Of a stretch of 64,000 bases of DNA, positions 52,687 through 61,886 are shown in pieces (within the stretch, counting starts at the first letter, position 1; every line of letters begins with the position of its first letter). This DNA is from Reichenbachiella agarivorans (GTDB lineage: Bacteria; Bacteroidota; Bacteroidia; Cytophagales; Cyclobacteriaceae). Below the pieces are notes generated by a model. The model was given only the letters and a program-made list of their open reading frames with translations, was not told the DNA's origin and searched no databases. Position numbers and translations under genes: made by a program. The stretch lies in contig NZ_CP106679.1 in NCBI RefSeq assembly GCF_025502585.1, positions 2,077,501-2,141,500 on the forward strand, given 5' to 3'.

Positions 52687-53121
52687 ATGAAATCCTTTTT
52701 GATCATTTTTTCAATCGCAATCAGTCTTAATCAAATGGTTTTCGCTCAAGGCGAAAAGTCTATCAAATGGCTAGGGATAGAAGAAGCACAAACATTGGCT
52801 AAAGAAAATGCCAAACCCATATTTGTAGATTTTACAGCAGAATGGTGTGGCTGGTGCAAAAAGATGGATCAAACGACCTTCTCTGATGTCAAAGTTGCCA
52901 AGGTGATGAATGAGGGATACTATGCTGTCAAGCTGGATTTTGAGAGCAAGGACAAGTTTGAATTTAAGGGCAAAAAGATAACTGCCAAAGAGCTAGCACA
53001 AAGGATGGAAATCTCCGGTTTGCCCACGATGATTGTGCTCAGTTCGGATCTTAGTTCACATCAAAAAATCGTAGGGTATAAAAAAAGCGATGATTTTCTA
53101 GAGACATTGAGTAAGCTGTGA
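52687..53121 (+). CDS. Exported thioredoxin-domain protein (DsbD-gamma-like)
   Basis: 144 residues from ATG 52687, chosen for its signal peptide (SFLIIFSIAISLNQMVFAQ); an in-frame start at 52639 would put 16 residues before it. Thioredoxin fold: FVDFTAEWCGWCKKMDQTTF with the redox CxxC (CGWC about residues 52-55), cis-Pro in SGLPTMIVL. Predicted periplasmic thiol reductase for heme or disulfide systems, as in DsbD C-terminal domains. Confidence 0.88.
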   Translation: MKSFLIIFSIAISLNQMVFAQGEKSIKWLGIEEAQTLAKENAKPIFVDFTAEWCGWCKKMDQTTFSDVKVAKVMNEGYYAVKLDFESKDKFEFKGKKITAKELAQRMEISGLPTMIVLSSDLSSHQKIVGYKKSDDFLETLSKL

Positions 53122-53125
53122 ATTA

Positions 53126-53536
53126 TCAAAATCTAAGCACAGTGAACAGGCCTAGAACGATACAAGCAAAGCTAAGAATGGTTCGACTCAATTTGGGTTT
53201 TTGGGCAGTTTGATCGGGCTGATCATAGAGACTTTGTGCGCTGTTTAAAGTAGAAATGGCGTCATATAGAACCATCATTCCAAGTATGACGACCAATAAA
53301 TAGTCGAGTATTCCGATGATGTTGGATAATGCAAAAACCTTGGTTGTTTCTGTGTTGTCATCCATCAAAATCCATAGCAGGTGAAACAAACCAAAACCAC
53401 AAAATCCTAAGCTAATAGTAGCCTGTACGATTGCTAGCGTTGATTTTTCATTCAATTTCAACTGGTATTTGAAGATCGAGAATGTCAGGGTTATAACTCC
53501 CAGACTTAGAGGTAATAAACTTTGAAGCATAGTCAA
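53126..53536 (-). CDS. Hypothetical small membrane protein
   Basis: 136 residues with four hydrophobic helices (about 6-22, 33-54, 65-92, 114-132). No recognised family. Its 3' end is 4 bp from the convergent thioredoxin gene stop. Gene status supported by length and lack of a competing frame. Confidence 0.65.
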   Translation of the reverse strand: MTMLQSLLPLSLGVITLTFSIFKYQLKLNEKSTLAIVQATISLGFCGFGLFHLLWILMDDNTETTKVFALSNIIGILDYLLVVILGMMVLYDAISTLNSAQSLYDQPDQTAQKPKLSRTILSFACIVLGLFTVLRF

Positions 53537-53594
53537 TTTGAAGTGAAAAAGAGCCTGACCATTAGATCAGACCCTTAGCTTATTTGAACCGAAA

Positions 53595-54293
53595 TTATTT
53601 TAATTGATTGTTGAGCTCTTCCAATGTTTTTGCAACAGCCACACCTGGCAATTTGATAGGAGCAGCTACTTCAGCCAAGAAAGTACCATTGACTTCTCCG
53701 GTTTTGTATGTGGTGAAGCCTACTCTATAAAGTCCAACAGTCAATGCCTTAGTTGGGTTGCCTACTTCACTCTTGTATCTCAATAGAGAGTTGTAGTTGC
53801 TACCACTAGGTTGACTTGGCATCTCGCTGCTGTCATCATTTCTTTCTAAGATGACCCACTTTGCTTTGCTTACAGCTGCTTCGTTGAGATTTTCTTTAGA
53901 TACAATGTCTGATCTCTCTAGTGTGATGTAGGTATCAAAGTAGTCTTCGCTACCAGCATTGGCGTCAAAATCTGCTGCTTTGATTGCGCCTTTGATTTTT
54001 TTAGTGTCACCTGCTGGAGACATCATTCTCAGACCCAATTCTGGTGCTACAGCTGGAACCCAGATATAGAAGTAGTAGAATTTTTTACCGTCTACCGTTG
54101 CATCTTCGTTACCAGGAGCAGCATAGCCTAAGTAAGTAATTACATCTGTATATGGAACTTTTACGGTTTTTGGACCTACAGTTTTTTCTGTTAAGCTACC
54201 GAAGCTTCCCAGTTTTTGTGCGGACATTTCTGTTGCCAATGCAATACAAAGTGTAAGGGCAATTAAGCTGATTTTTGATCGTGTGTTTTTCAT
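53595..54293 (-). CDS. LipL32-family secreted protein
   Basis: 232 residues from ATG 54293, the start just before the signal peptide (ISLIALTLCIALATEMSAQ, cleavage after Ala26-Gln-like site); an upstream extension to 54416 is rejected. The mature protein matches Leptospira LipL32 along its length: VITYLGYAAPG, YYFYIWVPAVAPELGLRMMS, FDTYITLERSD, NYNSLLRYK and GLYRVGFTTYKTGEVNGTF. Asp-Thr, Asp-Asp (NDDSSE) and Tyr (NYNSL) align with residues reported to bind calcium in LipL32. No lipobox Cys follows the signal, so here it is probably secreted, not lipidated. Role unknown. Confidence 0.85.
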   Translation of the reverse strand: MKNTRSKISLIALTLCIALATEMSAQKLGSFGSLTEKTVGPKTVKVPYTDVITYLGYAAPGNEDATVDGKKFYYFYIWVPAVAPELGLRMMSPAGDTKKIKGAIKAADFDANAGSEDYFDTYITLERSDIVSKENLNEAAVSKAKWVILERNDDSSEMPSQPSGSNYNSLLRYKSEVGNPTKALTVGLYRVGFTTYKTGEVNGTFLAEVAAPIKLPGVAVAKTLEELNNQLK

Positions 54294-54471
54294 TTGTTTA
54301 TTGATAATTGAATAATACACTGCAATATTAGAGTCTATATTTCGCCCATACATCGCTATAAAAAGGTAAAAAAAAGAATCACTATTTTTGGTGAGTGTAG
54401 GCCAATAGCGCCTCATAATGTTATCTTTGAGGACTCCCTAGTATCTGGTTTTGGGGTGTGTTTATCCAGTT

Positions 54472-56439
54472 ATGAGTAGATTGTTTTTTGGAATTTTATT
54501 ATTCATCTTAGTACACCTAAGCTGGAGTGCCTTTTGTAATAATCAGGCAGACACTTTGAATGATCACTCCAAAATTGATTCATTGATAGCATCTGCAGCC
54601 CAAATGAATCACGATCCTGATAGTATGATTTCGTTGCTCCAACATTGCATCCAACTCAGTGCAAAAAATCAATACATATCGGGTTTAGCCAACAGTCATT
54701 TTCATCTGGGGGAACTATATTATAATGTGTCAGATAGAATCAATTCAATGAAACATTTGCAAGAAGCGCAAGTGTTTTTTGAGGATTTGGATGATCAAAG
54801 TCATCTGATGCTGCTACACAAGATGAAAGGCAATATTTATGGCGCTATGATCGATCCTACTACTGCCATGGAAGAGTATAAAATCGCACTTGCCATTGCC
54901 GAAAAGCTGTCGTCTAATGATCAAGCCCTAAAAATAAAGAATAATATAGGGATCATCTATCAAGAACAAGGTCACTATCAAGAAGCTGAAAGGTATTTTC
55001 GAGAGAGTCTGTCCATGGAGCCATCCCTAAGTACTCAAATTGCTGTATTGGGCAATATTGGCTTGACCAAGCAAAAGCAAAACAACTTTGATAGTGCATT
55101 GTACTATTACGAAGAAGCTTTGCTGCTTGCCCAGCAATCTCAGGACTCTGTGAGCATGTATGCAATTGTAGATTATTTAACCTCATTATATTGGAAAGAA
55201 AGTATGCCCGAAAAGGCTTTGATTTATTGTCTGGATTTAGTGGATTATCATAGGAATACTCAAAATGAGTGGGCACTCATTCATGCCTATAATATGCTCG
55301 GGCTGATTTATCATGAACTCCGAGACTACCAGAGATCGGAAAGCTACTACGAAATGAGTTTGGTTTTGGCTCACAAGTATCAATCAAAGAATGAAGCCTT
55401 TATTTTAGCGAACATGGCTTTTAATGAAGCGGCAGCTGGCAAATATGAGGAAGCATACAATCACTTGTTTACTCATCTGAGTGTGAAGGATACTTTGTTT
55501 TCTTTGGAGAAAAGCAGACAATTAGAAGAGGCCCTCGCACAATATGAGTCAGAAAAGAAGGAAAAGGAAATAGCAGTATTACAAGCAGAGCAGAAGTTGC
55601 ATGAAGCCAATCTGGAGAAACAACAATTGATCAGAAATACCGCTTTAGGGGGTAGTGTATTGTTGTTGATTTCATCGGTGTTGCTGATTTCTATTTACGC
55701 CCAAAAGCTAAAGACAAATAAGATATTGGCAGAGAAAAATGAAGAAATCAACCAGAGAAACATTAAAACACTGTTGAAAGAAAACGAAATAGCCAATATC
55801 AAAGCGAGTCTGGAAGGTCAAGAGAAAGAAAGGATGAGAATCGCCCGCGAACTTCATGACGGTGTTGCAGGCTCGCTAGCTGCTGTCAAGTTGAACCTAG
55901 AGTCGATGTTAGACTCCAATTCAAGCCCTGCTTTACTCAAAAAAGCGATTTCAGACGTGAATTTTACTTACCAAGAGGTAAGAACACTATCGCACAACCT
56001 GTCTCCCTACAAAGTATTGAAGGCGCCATTTGTACAGCTAGTCCGTGACTATGTGCATGAAATGGCAGAGTCCTCGGGTATAGATATTCGATTTGTGGCG
56101 TCTGGCAACCTATCGTTTCATGAACTTTCGGATCCACTGAAAATTGAGATTTACAGGATTCTCCAAGAGCTTGTGATCAATTTGATCAAACATTCCCAAG
56201 CCCAATATGCTGAGGTGGTTTTGACGAAAAATGACCTGGATATCAATTTGATTGTCGAAGATGAAGGGATTGGTTTTGATCCCAAAAGGAAACACAAGGG
56301 AATAGGTTATGACAATATCTACCATAGAGTAGAGATTCTGAAAGGAAAGATTCAAATAGATTCTGTAAAAGGAAGAGGAACCATTGTGAATATTGACCTT
56401 CCACTTCCTATTCAGAATGAAGAAACATTAAGCAGTTAG
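54472..56439 (+). CDS. TPR histidine kinase, NarL-partner (HisKA_3) type
   Basis: 655 residues from ATG 54472 (MSRLFFGILLFILVHLSWSAF, signal-like), preferred over TTG at 54451. About seven TPR units fill the periplasmic part (IGIIYQEQGHYQEAERYFRE, YNMLGLIYHELRDYQRSESY). A helix near 392-411 (GGSVLLLISSVLLISIYA) is followed by a coiled coil, then the HisKA_3 motif RIARELHDGVAGSLAAVKLN and a HATPase domain (RILQELVINLIKHSQAQYAE, GIGYDNIYHRVEILKG). Cotranscribed with the NarL-type regulator that begins 2 nt later. Confidence 0.92.
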   Translation: MSRLFFGILLFILVHLSWSAFCNNQADTLNDHSKIDSLIASAAQMNHDPDSMISLLQHCIQLSAKNQYISGLANSHFHLGELYYNVSDRINSMKHLQEAQVFFEDLDDQSHLMLLHKMKGNIYGAMIDPTTAMEEYKIALAIAEKLSSNDQALKIKNNIGIIYQEQGHYQEAERYFRESLSMEPSLSTQIAVLGNIGLTKQKQNNFDSALYYYEEALLLAQQSQDSVSMYAIVDYLTSLYWKESMPEKALIYCLDLVDYHRNTQNEWALIHAYNMLGLIYHELRDYQRSESYYEMSLVLAHKYQSKNEAFILANMAFNEAAAGKYEEAYNHLFTHLSVKDTLFSLEKSRQLEEALAQYESEKKEKEIAVLQAEQKLHEANLEKQQLIRNTALGGSVLLLISSVLLISIYAQKLKTNKILAEKNEEINQRNIKTLLKENEIANIKASLEGQEKERMRIARELHDGVAGSLAAVKLNLESMLDSNSSPALLKKAISDVNFTYQEVRTLSHNLSPYKVLKAPFVQLVRDYVHEMAESSGIDIRFVASGNLSFHELSDPLKIEIYRILQELVINLIKHSQAQYAEVVLTKNDLDINLIVEDEGIGFDPKRKHKGIGYDNIYHRVEILKGKIQIDSVKGRGTIVNIDLPLPIQNEETLSS

Positions 56440-56441
56440 AA

Positions 56442-57086
56442 ATGGAAGAAAAAATACAAGTACTAATTGTAGATGATCACCACATGTTTTTGGATGGGCT
56501 GTCTTCCATTCTGGCAGGGGATGATCAGATAGATGTAGCTGGTGTGCTCACCGATGCTCGTGAAGTAATGGGATTTCTCGATACACGCAGGGTAGATGTA
56601 GTGGTGACGGACGTGAGTATGCCCCATATGGATGGTATTCAACTCAACAGCGAACTCAAGAAAAATCATAGCAAATTGAAAACTTTGGTGTTGACTACTC
56701 ATAGCGATCCGTCCATTATTCAAAAACTGATCAAAGGTCATGTGGATGGATACCTACTCAAGAATGCCGAAAAATTGGAGCTACTTACGGCTATTAAATG
56801 TATTGCAGGAGGAGGGAAGTACTTCTCTGACGAAGTGCAAAAAAAGTATACGGAAAGCTTGTTTTCCAATACAGTAAATAGTCCGATTCATACAGATTTG
56901 AGCAAAAGAGAAGTGGAAATATTGAAACTTATTATCGAAGAATTCACCGCTCAAGAGATCGCAGAAAAGCTTTTTATCAGTCAGCATACGGTCAATACTC
57001 ACCGAAAGAACCTGTTGTCTAAACTGGGGGTAAAAAATACAGCGGGCTTGGTCAAGCACGCATTACAAAATGGATTGATCCAATAA
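56442..57086 (+). CDS. NarL/FixJ-family response regulator
   Basis: 214 residues. Receiver IQVLIVDDHHMFLDGLSSIL, phospho-Asp in VVVTDVSMPHMDGIQLNSEL (about residue 58), then LuxR HTH LSKREVEILKLIIEEFTAQE and EKLFISQHTVNTHRKNLLSK. Partner of the TPR kinase just upstream (2-nt gap), making a classic HisKA_3/NarL pair. Confidence 0.94.
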   Translation: MEEKIQVLIVDDHHMFLDGLSSILAGDDQIDVAGVLTDAREVMGFLDTRRVDVVVTDVSMPHMDGIQLNSELKKNHSKLKTLVLTTHSDPSIIQKLIKGHVDGYLLKNAEKLELLTAIKCIAGGGKYFSDEVQKKYTESLFSNTVNSPIHTDLSKREVEILKLIIEEFTAQEIAEKLFISQHTVNTHRKNLLSKLGVKNTAGLVKHALQNGLIQ

Positions 57087-57092
57087 AAACAA

Positions 57093-57115
57093 AGGCTGCC
57101 TATTGGTGGCAGCCT
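57093..57115 (-). terminator. Hairpin terminator for dps (leftward)
   Basis: AGGCTGCC (57093-57100) and GGCAGCCT (57108-57115) form an 8-bp stem with a 7-nt loop. Reading leftward it is followed by TTGTTTTTATTG, the expected T-rich tail; it may also stop rightward transcripts weakly. Confidence 0.7.
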
Positions 57116-57132
57116 CGATGCTAGTGTAGGTG

Positions 57133-57576
57133 TTATTTCAACCATGCTTTGTACATCCAAAGCGTTTTTTCTTGTTCTTCGACAAAGGCAGACATCAAAT
57201 CCTCCGTACCACTGTCGTCGAGTGATCCTGCCAAGTCCTTGATAGCTCTTTCTTTGACGATGATCTTTTCGAGATTGGAGACGATGGTTTTGACTGCTAC
57301 TTCTCCATCATGTACATTTTTGACTGGCTCTAGTTCCGTGGTGTTGAGATAGTCTTGGAATCCATGGATTGGTGTGCCTGATACCGTGAGTACTCTCTCT
57401 GCTATCATGTCGATTTTGATTGCAGCGTCTGTATATAACTCTTCAAATTTGACATGGAGTTCGAAGAAGTTTCTTCCTTGGATGTTCCAATGAAAGCCTC
57501 TCAGGTTTTGATAAAAGATTTGAAAATCCGAAAGTAATCCGTTCAACTTGTCAATAATTTCTTGATTCTTATTCAT
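57133..57576 (-). CDS. dps: Dps-family ferritin-like DNA-binding/iron-storage protein
   Basis: 147 residues. Twelve-subunit cages oxidise and store Fe(II) and guard DNA against peroxide. The ferroxidase region reads GFHWNIQGRNFFELHVKFEE with the His-Trp and Asp/Glu ligands (about 30-49), and IDMIAERVLTVSGTPIHGFQ is the family signature. Full length; the N-terminus is short, as in many members that do not bind DNA strongly. Confidence 0.93.
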   Translation of the reverse strand: MNKNQEIIDKLNGLLSDFQIFYQNLRGFHWNIQGRNFFELHVKFEELYTDAAIKIDMIAERVLTVSGTPIHGFQDYLNTTELEPVKNVHDGEVAVKTIVSNLEKIIVKERAIKDLAGSLDDSGTEDLMSAFVEEQEKTLWMYKAWLK

Positions 57577-57676
57577 GATATTAAGGTTTAATACTTACTG
57601 CAAGTATACGTGAGTCAATCACTTTTGGACACCTAATAGGAATCAAATATGGCAATGGATGGATAGGGTGAGCCTA

Positions 57677-58405
57677 TCAGCGGATGTATTTTTTGAAGAG
57701 GCTCTTGATTTTCATTTGTACCACACCGATGACGGCTTCTTTGAAGATCCCTCGGCTCATTTTGGATTGTCCCAAGGTCCTGTCTGTAAAAATAATAGGC
57801 ACCTCGGTGATTTTAAAATTGTATTTCCAGGCTTGAAATTTCATTTCGATCTGAAATGCATATCCTACGAAATGTATGTTTTTGAGACCTATCGTTTCCA
57901 GAACGTTTCGTCTGTAGCATTTGAAGCCAGCAGTGGTATCTTTGATGGGAATCCCCGTGATGAACTGGACATATTTGCTGGCGCAGTAGGACATCAATAC
58001 GCGATCCATCGGCCAGTTGACCACATTGACTCCAGAAATATATCGTGATCCCACGGCCATGTCGTATCCGTCCACCTTGCAGGCCTTTTTTAGCGCAAGC
58101 AAGTCTGTCGGGTTGTGAGAGAAATCCGCATCCATCTCAAAGATGAAGTCATAGCCGTGATCTATCGCAAACTGAAAACCTGTGATGTATGCCGTGCCTA
58201 GTCCCAACTTACCCTTTCTTTGGATCAAGTGTATGTTGGTGTGTTTGGCTTGTTGAGCTTTGACCAGATCTGCCGTGCCGTCGGGTGATCCATCGTCCAC
58301 GATGAGGATGTCAAAGCCATGACCTAAGTCTATCACAGCATTGATGATGGCTTCTATGTTTTCCTTCTCGTTGAAGGTAGGAATGATGACTAGACTATCG
58401 TTCAA
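57677..58405 (-). CDS. Polyprenol-phosphate mannosyltransferase-like glycosyltransferase (Dpm1-type)
   Basis: 242 residues, soluble GT-A family 2. LVIIPTFNEKENIEAIINAV, ILIVDDGSPDGTADLVKAQQ, metal site FEMDADFSHNPTDLLALKKA (DAD about residues 95-97) and VGSRYISGVNVVNWPMDRVL are typical of dolichol/polyprenol-phosphate mannose synthases. Makes polyprenyl-phosphate-mannose on the membrane face for lipoprotein or glycan modification. The C-terminus lacks membrane helices, like bacterial Ppm1 catalytic domains. Confidence 0.9.
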   Translation of the reverse strand: MNDSLVIIPTFNEKENIEAIINAVIDLGHGFDILIVDDGSPDGTADLVKAQQAKHTNIHLIQRKGKLGLGTAYITGFQFAIDHGYDFIFEMDADFSHNPTDLLALKKACKVDGYDMAVGSRYISGVNVVNWPMDRVLMSYCASKYVQFITGIPIKDTTAGFKCYRRNVLETIGLKNIHFVGYAFQIEMKFQAWKYNFKITEVPIIFTDRTLGQSKMSRGIFKEAVIGVVQMKIKSLFKKYIR

Positions 58406-58485
58406 GACGGATCAGGGATATAATGTTAGAATTAGCAATTCAGTTAAGACGCTAAAATATAGAAAGCGGTTGGATTTATATCAGC

Positions 58486-59874
58486 TTAGTATCCCAGTAT
58501 CTTCAACATTTGTTCACTGTTTTGCTCTGGAGCAAAAACTCTAGAAATCATCTTGCCGTCATCATCTTTTTCTATAATGATGTGTTTTGGAGCAGGGATC
58601 AAGCAGTGTTGGATCCCTCCATATCCTCCCAAAGCCTCTTGATAGGCTCCCGTATTGAAGAATCCAAAGTAGAGCGGTTCATCTCGTTTTACCTTAGGCA
58701 AGAATACCTCGGCTATATGTGCCTCTGAGTCATAGTAGTCCATGCTGTCACAGGTCAGCCCACCAATGTTGACACGGTGGTAGTCGTTTTTCCAAGCATT
58801 GACTGGCAGCATGATGAATTTTTGGTTGAGACCCCAGACGTCAGGCATGTGAGTGATGAATGATCCGTCCATCATGTACCATAGCTCCTTGTCGTTTTGT
58901 AGTTTTTGATCCAAAACTGAATACAATGCTGCGCCACTTTCACCTACCGTAAAACTCCCAAACTCTGTGAAGATGTTAGGGACTGGTACATCGTGTTCTT
59001 TGCAGATAGATTGGATTTGCTCTACGATCTGGTCTACCATGTAGGCAAAGTCATACTCAAAGTGTAAGGAGTTTTTGATTGGAAATCCACCGCCGATATC
59101 GATAGAGTCGATTTCAGGGCAAACCTTTTTTAGTTCGCAGTATTTGTTGACAAAGCGGCTCAACTCATTCCAGTAGTACGAAGTGTCTTTGATCCCTGTA
59201 TTGATGAAGTAGTGGAGCATTTTGAGCTTGCCTTTCGACTTGCCTTTGATTTTATCCAGATAGAAGTCAACGATTTTGTTGTATCTGATACCTAGCCTAG
59301 AGGTATAAAAACTAAAGTTAGGCTCTTCGTCAGAGGCAACTCTTAGTCCCAATTGGAACTCTTGATCTACATGTTGTTCGTAATATTCCAACTCACGCAT
59401 GTTGTCCAAGACAGGGATGCAATTTTTGAATCCTGCGTTGAGTAGCGAGCTGATTTCTTCCACATACAAAGGTCTTTTGAAACCATTGCATACGACATAA
59501 GTGTCTTTGGATATTAATTTTTTGGCATAGAGACTTTTGATAATAGCAATATCATAGGCAGATGATGTCTCGATATGGATGTCATTTTTCAGTGCTTCTT
59601 CTAGTACAAACTGAAAGTGAGAGGACTTGGTGCAGTAGCAGTAGGTATAGGTACCCTCGTAGTTTTTTTCCTTGATCGCATCATTAAACAATTTCTTGGC
59701 AAGCTGTATTTTTTCTGAGATCTTGGGTAAGTAGGTCAGTTTGAGCGGGGTGCCATACTGCTGAATGATGGCATTAAGATCTACGCCGTGAAAATGTAAT
59801 GTGTCATCCTTTACTTCGAAATCTTCTGTCGGGAAGTAGAAGGTCTGCTCTATCAGGTCAATGTATTTGTTCAT
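58486..59874 (-). CDS. speA: Arginine decarboxylase (Bacteroidota-type, fold III PLP)
   Basis: 462 residues, shorter than proteobacterial SpeA. Alanine-racemase-like PLP barrel: YTYCYCTKSSHFQFVLEEAL with the PLP lysine Lys83, the phosphate-binding IDSIDIGGGFPIKNSLHFEY, and the C-terminal active-site region RDEPLYFGFFNTGAYQEALG with the Gly-rich end. Converts arginine to agmatine for polyamine synthesis. Lies beside two guanidine-hydrolase genes and argS, consistent with arginine metabolism. The name speA is by function; sequence divergence from E. coli is large. Confidence 0.87.
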   Translation of the reverse strand: MNKYIDLIEQTFYFPTEDFEVKDDTLHFHGVDLNAIIQQYGTPLKLTYLPKISEKIQLAKKLFNDAIKEKNYEGTYTYCYCTKSSHFQFVLEEALKNDIHIETSSAYDIAIIKSLYAKKLISKDTYVVCNGFKRPLYVEEISSLLNAGFKNCIPVLDNMRELEYYEQHVDQEFQLGLRVASDEEPNFSFYTSRLGIRYNKIVDFYLDKIKGKSKGKLKMLHYFINTGIKDTSYYWNELSRFVNKYCELKKVCPEIDSIDIGGGFPIKNSLHFEYDFAYMVDQIVEQIQSICKEHDVPVPNIFTEFGSFTVGESGAALYSVLDQKLQNDKELWYMMDGSFITHMPDVWGLNQKFIMLPVNAWKNDYHRVNIGGLTCDSMDYYDSEAHIAEVFLPKVKRDEPLYFGFFNTGAYQEALGGYGGIQHCLIPAPKHIIIEKDDDGKMISRVFAPEQNSEQMLKILGY

Positions 59875-59986
59875 TATAGTCCGCTCAATTTTTTAGTTTC
59901 AAACCGCACAAATATCATAAAATTTAAATTCTAATGGGGATTTATTTATGTTTTCACACTTTCAAATGTTTTGGACAAATTACCAT

Positions 59987-59994
59987 TAAATTTG
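59987..59994 (+). promoter_or_regulatory. -7 box (TAAATTTG) of the arginine-hydrolase operon
   Basis: TAAATTTG followed by CAG, a perfect TAnnTTTG element 22 bp before the ATG at 60017. Same TAnnTTTGCAG form as at 2965. Confidence 0.55.
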
Positions 59995-60016
59995 CAGACC
60001 CAAAAAATGAGAAGAA

Positions 60017-60934
60017 ATGATAGAGTTGATGATCAAGGATGAAACGGCACCACTGCGTACAGTGGTTCTCGGGACTGCTAAAAGCCTGGGAGGAACGCCT
60101 GACCTTGCGCATGTGTACGATCCTAAATCACGGGAACACATCATAGATGGCACTTTTCCTGTCGAGGAGGATCTTATTCGAGAGAATGAGGCTTTCAAAG
60201 CGGCTCTAGAAAAGTACCATGTGACCGTTTATCGACCTGATGTCTTGGAAAATACCAATCAAGTATATGCCAGAGATATTGGTTTTGTGATAGAAGATAA
60301 GTTCATTTTGCCCAACATTATTACTGATCGGGAACATGAAAAATCAGGAATTGCATATTTGGTTGAGCAATTCAATCAAGAAAATGTGTTTCTTATGCCA
60401 GAAGATGCCTATGCCGAAGGAGGGGATGTGATGCCTTGGAAGGATAGGATTTTCGTGGGGTATTCTAAGGACAAGGATTTTAATAAATACAAGGTGAGCC
60501 GAACCAACCAAAAAGGCTTAGATTTTATAGAGCAAAATTTCCCGAATTATGAGGTGATAGGTTTTGAACTGAAAAAATCCGATACCGATGCAAGAGCCAA
60601 TGCGCTGCATTTGGATTGTTGTTTTCAACCGATCGGTCACAATCAGTGTATTATTTACAAAGGAGGATTCAAAAACGTCACAGATTATGAGTGGCTAGTC
60701 AAAGAATTTGGCAAAGAAAATTGCATTGAGATTACCAAAGAGGAGATGTATCATATGAATTCCAATGTGTTTTCGATTTCACCAGAGGTGATCGTGAGTG
60801 AAGCGAGGTTTGATCGTCTCAATGCCGAACTCGAAGCACGTGGCTTCACGGTAGAGCGGATTCCTTATGCCGAAATTTCCAAAATGGAGGGTTTATTTCG
60901 TTGTTCTACCTTACCTCTACAAAGGAGCTATTGA
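60017..60934 (+). CDS. Amidinotransferase-fold guanidino hydrolase (DDAH/arginine deiminase-like)
   Basis: 305 residues of the amidinotransferase superfamily. Signs are TNQVYARDIGFVIEDKFILP with the substrate-binding Asp, EDAYAEGGDVMPWKDRIFVG with the Glu-Gly-Gly-Asp loop, the catalytic His in ANALHLDCCFQPIG and the catalytic Cys near the end in LFRCSTLPLQRSY. It hydrolyses a guanidino group such as arginine, dimethylarginine or agmatine-like substrates; precise substrate unknown. First of a compact rightward set with CtlX, argS and menA. Confidence 0.87.
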   Translation: MIELMIKDETAPLRTVVLGTAKSLGGTPDLAHVYDPKSREHIIDGTFPVEEDLIRENEAFKAALEKYHVTVYRPDVLENTNQVYARDIGFVIEDKFILPNIITDREHEKSGIAYLVEQFNQENVFLMPEDAYAEGGDVMPWKDRIFVGYSKDKDFNKYKVSRTNQKGLDFIEQNFPNYEVIGFELKKSDTDARANALHLDCCFQPIGHNQCIIYKGGFKNVTDYEWLVKEFGKENCIEITKEEMYHMNSNVFSISPEVIVSEARFDRLNAELEARGFTVERIPYAEISKMEGLFRCSTLPLQRSY

Positions 60935-60935
60935 T

Positions 60936-61886
60936 ATGGGCATAAATACAACTTCGACATTGCTGATGATCCGGCCGATCAATTTCAGATACAACGAACA
61001 AACAGCCGTCAACAATTACTATCAGAATAAACCAACAGACGAAGGTGAAGTAGATTTTCAGACCAAAGCATTAGCTGAATTTGATGACTTTGTCGAAAAA
61101 CTGGAAGCCAAAGGAATAGAAGTGGTTGTCGTCAATGACACCTTGAAACCAGAAACACCAGACTCTATTTTTCCCAACAATTGGGTTTCATTTCACCACG
61201 ATGGTACAGTAGGTTTGTACCCCATGTATGCCGAAAACCGCAGGCTAGAGCGCAGAGAGGATATTTTTGACCTCCTAGAAGACAAAGGCTTTGAGATCAC
61301 CCAAGAGATACACTTGACTGAGTTTGAGGAGGTAGGTAAGTTTCTGGAAGGGACAGGTAGTTTGATATTGGATCGTGAAAACAAGATTGCCTATGCCGCT
61401 TTGTCCCAACGGACAGACCCTGATGTCTTGGATACCTTCAACGAGCAGTTCGGTTTCAGAATCGTTGAGTTTGTAGCCAACCAGACGCACAATGGACAAA
61501 GACTCCCTATCTATCACACCAATGTGATGATGTGTCTGGGTGATGAGTTTGCGGTGATCTGTCTGGATGCGATTGATGACATGGACGATAGAGACAGAGT
61601 CATTGAGAGTTTAGAGGATTCAGATAAGGAAATCATTGAAATCACGGAGGAACAAAAGGAATGTTTTGCAGGGAACATGCTCCAAGTAGAAAATAAAGAA
61701 GGAGAGAAGTTTATTGTGATGTCTGATACAGCCTACAACTCGCTGGATCAAGACCAAATCGATAGGCTACTGACTTACAACAAAGAAATAATACATAGTT
61801 CACTACATACGATAGAAACATTAGGAGGAGGTAGTGCCAGGTGCATGATGGCTGAGGTTTTCCTTCCCAAAAGTACAGATACATGA
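60936..61886 (+). CDS. ctlX: Citrulline utilization hydrolase CtlX-like protein
   Basis: 316 residues from ATG 60936, one nucleotide after the previous stop and preceded by AAAGGAG; the longer frame from 60867 overlaps the first gene and is rejected. Same amidinotransferase fold as the neighbour: STLLMIRPINFRYNEQTAVN, PDSIFPNNWVSFHHDGTVGL, the catalytic His in NQTHNGQRLPIYHTNVMMC and the catalytic Cys in LGGGSARCMMAEVFLP. CtlX acts on citrulline-type ureido substrates. Its stop overlaps the argS start by 4 nt. Confidence 0.87.
   Translation: MGINTTSTLLMIRPINFRYNEQTAVNNYYQNKPTDEGEVDFQTKALAEFDDFVEKLEAKGIEVVVVNDTLKPETPDSIFPNNWVSFHHDGTVGLYPMYAENRRLERREDIFDLLEDKGFEITQEIHLTEFEEVGKFLEGTGSLILDRENKIAYAALSQRTDPDVLDTFNEQFGFRIVEFVANQTHNGQRLPIYHTNVMMCLGDEFAVICLDAIDDMDDRDRVIESLEDSDKEIIEITEEQKECFAGNMLQVENKEGEKFIVMSDTAYNSLDQDQIDRLLTYNKEIIHSSLHTIETLGGGSARCMMAEVFLPKSTDT

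Noticed and set aside
54294-54416. Upstream extension of the LipL32-like protein
   Set aside because: The signal peptide begins at ATG 54293; the extension would bury it.
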